Source of the DNA: Pelagibius sp028280305
Lineage (GTDB): Bacteria > Pseudomonadota > Alphaproteobacteria > Kiloniellales > Kiloniellaceae
Assembly: GCF_965233615.1 (NCBI RefSeq)
Contig: NZ_OZ247495.1
Length of the DNA stretch: 64,000 nucleotides
Direction: 5' to 3' (one strand)
Positions 54,573 to 61,132 of this stretch are shown here, piece after piece (within the stretch, counting starts at the first letter, position 1; every line of letters starts with the position of its first letter). Both the position numbers and the translations under genes were made by a program. The notes below the pieces were generated by a model. That model did no database searches. It had not been told where the DNA came from and was given only the letters and a program-made list of their open reading frames with translations.

Positions 54573-54632
54573 ACCGGAGGATGTTTTTGGTGGAACCACT
54601 GCGTGGTTGCGCTAAAGCATGACCCGCTCTAG
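54569..54632. repeat. Single-hairpin dispersed repeat, copy D
   Basis: This matches only the second hairpin of copies A-C. It starts CTAGACCGGAGGATG, has the tip AACCAC-TGC-GTGGTT, and ends GACCCGCTCTAG. Its two CTAG ends contain the TAG stop codons of the two convergent genes around it (plus-strand stop at 54570-54572, minus-strand stop at 54629-54631). It may serve as a shared terminator. Confidence 0.8.
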
Positions 54633-55327
54633 GCGACCTGCTTTTTGACCCCGGCGATACTGCTGAGGCCCAGCCATTTCAACATATTCTTCTCCAGCAC
54701 CCTGTCGCCGGTGACCGTCATGCGGTCCTCGCCAACGGCCTTGGCCGGCGTGTCGAGCCCCATCCAGATCGCTGTCATGGTGCGCAGGTCGGTGTGGATA
54801 TAGAGATCGACGTTGAAGCCGGGTTCGACCATGCAGAGGTCGGCCCCCTCCTGCGGGTCCACGACCATCCACCAGTTACGCTCTGCGGGGCGGCACTCCG
54901 GGTAAATGAACTGGATGACATTGCGCCGCGCCGGCAGTTCCGATATCCGGATACTCCGGCGCATGTCCCACATCAGCAGGCCGGCGTCCAGCTTCTCCAA
55001 CTGCGGCTGGGTTTCGGTCCAGCGCTGTCCCCAGACCCCCATGGCTTCCACGATCGGTCCCAGCTCTTTGCCGGCGGGGGTCAGGTGATACTCCATCACG
55101 CCGGGCTCGCCCGCGACGGGTACCCTCTTCACGACGCCGTTTTCTTCCAGCTCTTTCAGGCGTTTCGACAGCAGCGCCGGGGACATTCGCGGCATCCCGC
55201 GCCGTAGATCGTTGAAACGTGTCGTGCCGGCCACCAGCTCGCGCACCAGCACCATCGTCCAGCGCGTACAGAGAACTTCCGCAGCCATGGAAACCGGGCA
55301 GAATTGTTGATAGCTGCCGCTGGTCAT
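54629..55327 (-). CDS. HxlR-family regulator with C-terminal extension
   Basis: A 232-residue regulator. The first 110 residues are HxlR (CPVSMAAEVLCTRWTMVLVRELVAGTTRFNDLRRGMPRMSPALLSKRLKELEENGVVKR). The remaining 120 residues (IRISELPARRNVIQFIYPE through TVTGDRVLEKNMLKWLGLSSI) look like an SCP2-type lipid or ligand-binding fold, seen in some longer HxlR proteins. It is divergent from a methyltransferase gene. The palindrome AGTTC-CT-GAACT at 55409 lies between them. Its stop codon is supplied by the end of repeat D. Confidence 0.88.
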   Translation of the reverse strand: MTSGSYQQFCPVSMAAEVLCTRWTMVLVRELVAGTTRFNDLRRGMPRMSPALLSKRLKELEENGVVKRVPVAGEPGVMEYHLTPAGKELGPIVEAMGVWGQRWTETQPQLEKLDAGLLMWDMRRSIRISELPARRNVIQFIYPECRPAERNWWMVVDPQEGADLCMVEPGFNVDLYIHTDLRTMTAIWMGLDTPAKAVGEDRMTVTGDRVLEKNMLKWLGLSSIAGVKKQVA

Positions 55328-55408
55328 TGGGCTCTCTCCCTATCTGCGGCTTATTCCGGCCCCGATCTTAGCCCCGTATCCAGTTCAGAATCTATACCGG
55401 GCCGATTC

Positions 55409-55420
55409 AGTTCCTGAACT
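55409..55420. promoter_or_regulatory. Small palindrome between HxlR and methyltransferase genes
   Basis: AGTTC-CT-GAACT has 5-base arms; a further CAGTTCAG lies at 55381. Both are in the divergent intergenic region and are candidate HxlR sites. The arms are short, so chance is a real alternative. Confidence 0.35.
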
Positions 55421-55511
55421 AGTGCAGGCCCTGCGCCTTGTGTCATCACCCTGCCGCCGCGAGCGATCCCGGTTCGGCTTTGGCCACGGGATCCGGAAAA
55501 GGAACGGAAGT

Positions 55512-56342
55512 ATGTCTACTGCCTTGAAACAGAATGAAACCCTGCCTGCCCTCCAAGCGATCAAGGAGAAGCAGCGGGCGACCTGGGCCTCCGGCGACTA
55601 TGCCGTCGTGGGCACGACGTTGCAGATCGTCGGTGAGCAGCTCTGCGAGACCATCAACCTGCGTCCCGGCGCCAGAGTTCTGGATGTGGCCGCCGGAAAC
55701 GGCAATGCCACCCTGGCCGCGGCGCGCCGATTCTGCCAGGTAACCTCCACCGACTATGTCGAAACCCTTCTGAACAAGGGGCGCGACCGGGCCGCGGCGG
55801 AGCATCTGGATATCACCTTTGAAGTTGCCGATGTCGAAGCTTTGCCCTTCGAGGATGCTGCCTTCGATGTGGTGCTCTCGACCTACGGCGTGATGTTCAC
55901 GCCGGATCAGGCCAAGGCTGCCTCGGAGATGCTCCGTGTGTGCCGTTCCGGCGGCCAGATCGGCCTCGCCAACTGGACACCGGAGGGTTTCATCGGCCAG
56001 GTCTTCAAGACCATCGGCAAGCACCTGCCACCGCCTGCCGGTGTGAAGTCGCCGGCGCTCTGGGGAACCGAGGCCGCTCTGCGGGAACTGTTTGGTTCGG
56101 CGGCGGTTTCCATCGATCTGACGCCGCGTCTGTTTAACTTCCGCTATCTCTCACCGGATCACTTCATGGAGGTCTTCCGGACCTACTATGGGCCGATACA
56201 CAAAGCCTTTCTGGCTCTGGGCGATGCCGGCGGTGCGCTCGACAGCGACCTGCGCGCTCTGCTGGACCGTTTTAATGTCGCCACAGACGGCACTCTGATC
56301 GTCCCATCGGAATATGCCGAGGTCGTTATTCGAAAAGCCTGA
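55512..56342 (+). CDS. Class I SAM-dependent methyltransferase
   Basis: A 276-residue cytosolic enzyme of the UbiE-like methyltransferase type. Motif I is ARVLDVAAGNGNATLAAARR, motif II region VEALPFEDAAFDVVLSTYGVMF, and motif III LRVCRSGGQIGLANWTPEGF. The ATG at 55512 begins the usual short N-terminus. The substrate is unknown. It is divergent from the HxlR gene and probably controlled by it. It ends 340 bases before the cassette 2 regulator. Confidence 0.9.
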   Translation: MSTALKQNETLPALQAIKEKQRATWASGDYAVVGTTLQIVGEQLCETINLRPGARVLDVAAGNGNATLAAARRFCQVTSTDYVETLLNKGRDRAAAEHLDITFEVADVEALPFEDAAFDVVLSTYGVMFTPDQAKAASEMLRVCRSGGQIGLANWTPEGFIGQVFKTIGKHLPPPAGVKSPALWGTEAALRELFGSAAVSIDLTPRLFNFRYLSPDHFMEVFRTYYGPIHKAFLALGDAGGALDSDLRALLDRFNVATDGTLIVPSEYAEVVIRKA

Positions 56343-56682
56343 GGCAAGAAGCAAGAAATCGCTTCGATTGCACCCACCTGGACCGAATCGGTTTGCCCCG
56401 GTCCAGGTGGGCAAGCCCCCTTTGTCACCCGATTTCCGCTGTTTTTCGGGGTTTTCGGCAGATGGCATCTTCCTGCGGGGCCGCCCCCTGAGGCCCCGGC
56501 CCTTAAGGGAAGCTTCCTTACGCATAATGGCGAGAGTTCGCCTGATCGTTGCAGGCGGCGTCAAGCATCCGTAACATCCGCGGCTGAAACCGATTGATAA
56601 GAAACAACCGGTCGGACCGCCGGCTGCCGTAACGGGATTCGGCGGGCCAAACGGCCGGGTTTGCAGGGAAGACGCCAGTCCT
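56343..56682. other. Intergenic region with a long hairpin
   Basis: A 13-base perfect stem, CCCACCTGGACCG (56374-56386) and CGGTCCAGGTGGG (56400-56412), lies just after the methyltransferase stop. It is followed by C-rich sequence rather than a T-run, so it is an atypical terminator. The rest of the gap shows no gene and should carry the promoter of the cassette 2 regulator. Confidence 0.55.
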
Positions 56683-57567
56683 ATGTCCACGGTGCCAAGC
56701 CGAACCATCCTGTTTGAGATGCTTCGCTCCTACATCGCCTTGGCCCGAACCCTCAATATGTCGGAGGCGGTCGGCCTGCTGGGCAGCACGCGGCAGACCA
56801 TCCGGCGGCATATCGACATCCTCGAAGAAACCAGGGGCGAGAAGCTTTTCGAGGTGAGAGACCGGCAATACCAGCTCACCAAAGCCGGGTCCCGATCACT
56901 CAGGGAGGCGGAAGCCATTATTGCCCGGGGCGAGTCGTGGCTCACCGGCAACGCAGAGGACTTTGACGGCCGGGTTCTGGTGAATGACGAAGGCGACCCG
57001 ATTTTCTGTGCGCAGAAGCACCGTCTGAGCCGACTCTGGGTCGACCCGTCGCCGCTCCTGCAACACGGGTTCCAGTCCTGGGCGGATTCCAGCACCTTGC
57101 TCGAATCGCCGGCGCTGGCCTCGATCCGTCCTTATCTGGTCATCTATCGACGGCATGGGGATGCCTGGCTCTGCGTCGAAATCGGCGAAAAGTCGTCCTA
57201 CAGTTCCTGGTTCGGTTGGACCTGGGCGAAAAGCAGCGTCGGCTGCTTCATGGTCGAGACGCCCGCCGGCACATCCTATGCCCGTTTCATCTCGCAGGCC
57301 TATGAGGAGGTCTATGAGGGCTACTCTGTCCGCCTCGACCATATCCACACGCAGATGCCGAGGGCCAAGGATGGACCGCTGCTGCCCGTCAGCTTTCAGA
57401 GACTGCTGCTTGGCTGCACCTTTCCCGACGGCGAGTTCGCTTTGGCGGTTCTTGTCGACCGAACCTACAATCTAAGCATTTCGGGTATTGATGAGGCGCA
57501 GATCAGGACCATGCCGGAGGCCCTTTTGATGGCCTTTGATCCAGCGGACCTGGAAACGCAAGAATAA
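56683..57567 (+). CDS. Regulator with LysR-like HTH and unfamiliar C-terminal domain (cassette 2)
   Basis: A 294-residue paralogue of the protein at 53238. The helix-turn-helix is LFEMLRSYIALARTLNMSEAVGLLGSTRQTIRRHIDILEETRGEKLFEVRDRQYQLTKAG. The C-terminal half holds HRLSRLWVDPSPLLQHGFQSW, WLCVEIGEKSSYSSWFGWTWAKSSVGCF, VRLDHIHTQMPRA and VSFQRLLLGCTFPDGEFALAVLVDR. The N-terminus is compact, unlike cassette 1. The GNAT-like gene follows after 54 bases, in the same direction, so the two are probably one operon. The signal it senses is unknown. Confidence 0.78.
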   Translation: MSTVPSRTILFEMLRSYIALARTLNMSEAVGLLGSTRQTIRRHIDILEETRGEKLFEVRDRQYQLTKAGSRSLREAEAIIARGESWLTGNAEDFDGRVLVNDEGDPIFCAQKHRLSRLWVDPSPLLQHGFQSWADSSTLLESPALASIRPYLVIYRRHGDAWLCVEIGEKSSYSSWFGWTWAKSSVGCFMVETPAGTSYARFISQAYEEVYEGYSVRLDHIHTQMPRAKDGPLLPVSFQRLLLGCTFPDGEFALAVLVDRTYNLSISGIDEAQIRTMPEALLMAFDPADLETQE

Positions 57568-57586
57568 CCAAACCTCTCCAGCTTAT

Positions 57587-57616
57587 GCTCCTGCGCTTCT
57601 TTAGAAGCATAGGAGC
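57587..57616 (+). promoter_or_regulatory. Hairpin covering the ribosome-binding site of cassette 2 GNAT-like gene
   Basis: GCTCCT (57587-57592) pairs with AGGAGC (57611-57616), and inside it GCTTC pairs with GAAGC around a TTTA loop, with a small internal loop. The 3' arm is the AGGAG Shine-Dalgarno of the gene at 57622. An alternative pairing of TATGC (57585-57589) with GCATA (57607-57611) leaves most of the Shine-Dalgarno free, so two exclusive folds are possible. Confidence 0.6.
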
Positions 57617-57621
57617 AAAAA

Positions 57622-58374
57622 ATGATCACCAAAGAGACCTTTCTGGGATGCTGTTTCGTCTCCACCATCGTGGAATTGGTGGCTTCGCGCGGTGTTGCCT
57701 TGGAAGTTGGCTCGGATTTCTCGGTTTTCGAGAAAGCCTTGAAAACGCAGCCGGAGCGTAACGTTCTTGCGCCGAAGTTCGATCCGCGGACAAACGATCT
57801 TGGTGAAGGAACGGCATTCTGGATTCTTGGCAGGGATCCTTACGGTGAAGTCGTCCATACCCAGGCCGTGCAGATGATCGACTTGGAAGGTTCGACCTTG
57901 GCATCGTATCTGGAAAAGCGATTCTGCGATTTCGTGCCGGCGGGCCATCGGATCGATGCGGAGCGATCCCGCTATTGTCCGGCACCGGGTTCGCGCGCCA
58001 TTGCGGGCAGGGTTTGCTATCACGGTGAACTCTGGCTCAAGGGAGGCCCCGGCGGGTACCGGGGCGCGGGGATGACAGCCGTGCTGGCCCGCTTGGCGAT
58101 GGTGCTGGCTCTCATGAGGTGGTCGCCGGACTATGTTTTTGGCTTCATGTTCCCGCTCGCCGCCTGTCGCGGGCTGGCGGCCCGCGAAGGTTACATGCAC
58201 ACCGAACCAGGCAGCATCTACTGGGCGGTGCCGCAGCGTGCGGAAGCCTTGGAAGAATGGGCTGTCTGGATGAGTCGGGAGGATATCCGCCACATTCTGC
58301 AGATCCCGCCGGACAACCTTTTTGCACTGCTGGAAGAAGGCCGGCTGCAAGCCAGAAGCGACAAGGCGGCCTGA
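57622..58374 (+). CDS. GNAT-like protein of unknown function (cassette 2)
   Basis: A 250-residue paralogue of the proteins at 51368 and 8069. Blocks shared with cassette 1 are FDPRTNDLGEGTAFWILG, GEVVHTQAVQM, VCYHGELWLKGG, YRGAGMTAVLARLAMVLALMRWSPDYVFG, GLAAREGYMH and EEWAVWMSREDIRHIL. YRGAGM resembles the GNAT acetyl-CoA loop. It starts at ATG 57622 with AGGAG 6 bases upstream, inside a hairpin. No signal or membrane segment is seen. The function is unknown; an acyl-transfer or modified-GNAT sensory role is inference. Confidence 0.68.
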   Translation: MITKETFLGCCFVSTIVELVASRGVALEVGSDFSVFEKALKTQPERNVLAPKFDPRTNDLGEGTAFWILGRDPYGEVVHTQAVQMIDLEGSTLASYLEKRFCDFVPAGHRIDAERSRYCPAPGSRAIAGRVCYHGELWLKGGPGGYRGAGMTAVLARLAMVLALMRWSPDYVFGFMFPLAACRGLAAREGYMHTEPGSIYWAVPQRAEALEEWAVWMSREDIRHILQIPPDNLFALLEEGRLQARSDKAA

Positions 58375-58403
58375 CCGCAAGAAGCCTGGGACCACTGGGG
58401 GTA

Positions 58404-58426
58404 ACCGGATATCAGTCCGGTTTCTT
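58404..58426 (+). terminator. Weak terminator after cassette 2
   Basis: ACCGGA-TATCAG-TCCGGT is followed by TTCTT. It lies 30 bases after the GNAT-like stop and could end the cassette 2 operon. The rest of 58375-58535 shows no gene. Confidence 0.5.
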
Positions 58427-58535
58427 CCCCCGGGATCTCCGGATGGCGGAAGCGATCTGCGGGGAGGGGCCGCTAAGGCGAAGCGGTCCCACTTGTTTCA
58501 GGCGCGGTACTTTGGTGCGCCCAGACAGCACTAGG

Positions 58536-58678
58536 CTCTAGATCGGATCATGTTTTGACGGAACCACTTTGTGGCTGCGCCAAAACATGTGAATCCGATC
58601 GCCATCAAAGAGTTAGAGTAGACTCACCGGGTTGGATGGATCGCTAACGCGATTCCATCAAACCCGGATCTGCTCTAG
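58536..58678. repeat. Two-hairpin dispersed repeat, copy C
   Basis: This copy is inverted relative to A and B. Its first hairpin (from GATCGGATCATG to CATGTGAATCCGATC, tip AACCAC-TTT-GTGG) matches the second hairpin of A. Its second part ends with CCCGGATCTGCTCTAG, the complement of the start of B. The terminal CTAG (58675-58678) contains the TAG stop codon of the minus-strand protease-like gene. Confidence 0.85.
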
Positions 58679-59688
58679 TAGGTCGGATTAAGCTTCAGAT
58701 AGTCGTAGCGGTCGCCCGACTTCACCGAGACTTCGCGAAAGCCGTTGGCGCCCTTCAGCAAGGTCAGAGGTACCTCGATGCCGGCGTCGCCCAGCGCCCA
58801 GATCTTGCGATAGAACTCCGACAGGCTGGCGACCGGCTCGCCGCCGACGGCAACGACAATGTCGCCTTCCTGGATACCGGCGGAAGCGGCGGGCCCATCG
58901 GGGGATACGCGGTTGATGAAGACGTGGCCGCGCAGTTCCTGGGTGAAGAGGCCCAGCCAAGGCTTTGCCGGCCCGGCGGAGCGGCCCTGGCTTTTCAGGT
59001 CGGCGATGATCGGTTTCAGCAGGGAAATCGGCACGAACATGTTGCCGGGGAAGGTCTCGCCGGGCCCGCGCGCGTCGCCGACGATCAGGGAACCGATGCC
59101 GAGCAGGCGGCCGTCGGAGCCGATCAGGGCGGCGCCGCCGAAGCTGCGATAGGGTGGGGCGGTGAAGATCGCATTGGGCAGCAGGTATTCCCAATAGCCG
59201 GCAAACTCCCGCCTTGAGACGACCACGGCGCCGCTCGGCCCGTCCGGTCCGGCTACCAGCACCTGGGTTTCGGCCGGCAGGGTGTCGGAGTCGCCAAGCT
59301 CGATGGGGGCCACGTTCAAGGGCGTTGCCGGGCGCAGCAGGCCGAAGCCGGTGTCGTAGTCGTAGGCGACGATCTCCGCCGGCACCGTCTTGCCGTCCTG
59401 CAACTGAACCTCGGCCTGAACCGCTTCGAGGATCAGGTAGCCGATGGTGAGAACCAGGCCGTCGGCGCCGATAACAACCCCGCCGCCTTCACGTTCTGTG
59501 CCCAGGGTACCGGCGGTCCGCGCCGAAGGCGGCACCTCCGCCCTTACGCCGACGACCGCGCCCAGGGGATTACCCTGGGCAGTTGCCTCCTTTACCGGCA
59601 GCGCAATGACCGTAAGCAAACAAAGGAGACCAACCGTCAAGGCGGTGAGGGAGCGAGCCCTCACGGAATTCCGCATGCCTTCGATCAT
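58675..59688 (-). CDS. Trypsin/HtrA-like protein with PDZ domain and no catalytic triad
   Basis: A 337-residue exported protein from ATG 59688 (AAAGGA upstream). It has an N-terminal signal segment, an S1C trypsin-like domain and a C-terminal PDZ domain (LGLFTQELRGHVFINRVSPDGPAASAGIQEGDIVVAVGG). The domain aligns with DegP-type proteases, but the catalytic positions are changed. His in the usual TNNHV is Tyr84 (TIGYL), Asp of TDLAV is Gly114 (DTGFG), and Ser of GNSGGP is Phe183 (SFGGA). It is therefore probably a non-proteolytic binding or chaperone protein in the periplasm. The stop codon lies in repeat C. Confidence 0.82.
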   Translation of the reverse strand: MIEGMRNSVRARSLTALTVGLLCLLTVIALPVKEATAQGNPLGAVVGVRAEVPPSARTAGTLGTEREGGGVVIGADGLVLTIGYLILEAVQAEVQLQDGKTVPAEIVAYDYDTGFGLLRPATPLNVAPIELGDSDTLPAETQVLVAGPDGPSGAVVVSRREFAGYWEYLLPNAIFTAPPYRSFGGAALIGSDGRLLGIGSLIVGDARGPGETFPGNMFVPISLLKPIIADLKSQGRSAGPAKPWLGLFTQELRGHVFINRVSPDGPAASAGIQEGDIVVAVGGEPVASLSEFYRKIWALGDAGIEVPLTLLKGANGFREVSVKSGDRYDYLKLNPTY

Positions 59689-59817
59689 GCCACATTCCTT
59701 TCTCTTGCCGCGTTTCCCTTGTTTCACCAAGAGTAGCATTTTTTAGAAGCTAGCGCGCCGGTTGGTGTTGTCCAGCCGGGCCTGCCGACGCTTCTTCTCC
59801 TAGATAAGGCTCCGGTC

Positions 59818-60957
59818 CTAGTCCTCCAAGAGGTAGCCGTCCTGGCGGTGCGGCAGGGGCGTTTTGCCCACGACCTTGGCAATGGCCAGGCCCGGGCGCA
59901 CGTAGCGGTGCAGACGGCGGGAAAGGACGATGCCGCTGGCCTGGCTGACAACCGCTGTGCGGGCCTTGTCCGGCTCCGCCGCGGGATCGACGATCCAGGC
60001 GAGGGTATCGCCGGCCTCGACCCGGTCGCCGAGCTGTACCGCATAGGCGAGAACCCCGCCGCAGGGCGCGCGTACCGAATCCGTCGCATCCAGACTGGTT
60101 GCTTCGCAGAGCGGTCTCGGCGGTGGCGGCGGATCGCCGGCGATCACGCCGAAGCGCTGGAGCGAGTGAAACAGCGCCTGGGCATCGCCCGATGCCAGCT
60201 TGTCGTTGACGTCTGAGGTGCCGCGCAGCTCGACCGTGGCCGCAAGACAGGCCGCCGGGATGGGATGCTGGGGGTAGCGTGCCGCCAGGCGGGTCCAGGG
60301 CGTCGAGAAGGTTTCGTCAAAGGAGTTGCCGCCGGAATCGTCGGCCAGCAGGACCGCGTGGCAGCCGAGGTCGGCGGCAAAGTCCGCCGCCTGGGGCCAG
60401 TGTGCGGGGATCAGGAAGAGATGCATCAAGGCTTCGTCATCGCAGTGCAGGTCCCAAACCAGATCCGCATCCACCGCCATGCCGGCGAGTGCCAGCCGCA
60501 GGGCATGCATTTCACTGGCCGGTTCCTGCGCCGCCAGATGGGCGACCAGGGCCTGACGAATCGCCGCGACGTTTGCGGCTTCGTCGTCGCCCAGCTTGTC
60601 GGCCAGCCTCTCGGCGATGGGCGTGAAGAGGTCCGGCCAGTTGCGGTTGAAGTTGCCGGCCCCGCCGGCTTCATAGCGGCCCAGGTGAATGCCGTTGCCG
60701 AACTGGGAAAGCCCGATCGGGTTGGCATAGGGCACCAGGATGATCTCGCCTTGAATGTCACCGCGGTCCTCCGCCGCCGCCAGCAGCCGGTGGAGATGAT
60801 GCTGGACCAGCAGGCCCGGAGTCTCGTCGGCATGGAGGGAGGCCTGCAGATAGGCCTTGGGCCGCGCGCCGGGCGATCCGAAGCGGTGCACTGTCAGTTG
60901 CCGGCTGGTTCCGGGGGTGGCTGTCAGAAGGGGCAGGGTTTCGGTCCGCCGGGACAT
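59818..60957 (-). CDS. Succinylglutamate desuccinylase/aspartoacylase family zinc hydrolase
   Basis: A 379-residue enzyme of the AstE/AspA (M14-like) family. Zinc ligands appear as ASLHADETPG (His, Glu) and WDLHCDDEA (His). A C-terminal biotinyl-lipoyl-like beta region follows (GVLAYAVQLGDRVEAGDTLAWIVDPAAEPDKARTAVVSQASGIVLSR). The ATG at 60957 has AAGGAA upstream. Such proteins hydrolyse N-acylated amino acids; the precise substrate is not evident. It is divergent from the helicase gene. Confidence 0.87.
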   Translation of the reverse strand: MSRRTETLPLLTATPGTSRQLTVHRFGSPGARPKAYLQASLHADETPGLLVQHHLHRLLAAAEDRGDIQGEIILVPYANPIGLSQFGNGIHLGRYEAGGAGNFNRNWPDLFTPIAERLADKLGDDEAANVAAIRQALVAHLAAQEPASEMHALRLALAGMAVDADLVWDLHCDDEALMHLFLIPAHWPQAADFAADLGCHAVLLADDSGGNSFDETFSTPWTRLAARYPQHPIPAACLAATVELRGTSDVNDKLASGDAQALFHSLQRFGVIAGDPPPPPRPLCEATSLDATDSVRAPCGGVLAYAVQLGDRVEAGDTLAWIVDPAAEPDKARTAVVSQASGIVLSRRLHRYVRPGLAIAKVVGKTPLPHRQDGYLLED

Positions 60958-61132
60958 AAAGGGATTCCTTTTAAAGCTACGGCTTTTGGGCATGAAAGGC
61001 GGCGCGCGCCTGAGGGTCAAGGCTGTGCTGCCAAGGGGGGCTGCCAGGGGGCTGTCAGTTTGTCGGCAGTTTATCCCCAGTAGAAAGGCTTCCGGGCGTG
61101 AGCCCCGGGCTGGCTTGCGCTATAAATGGGCT

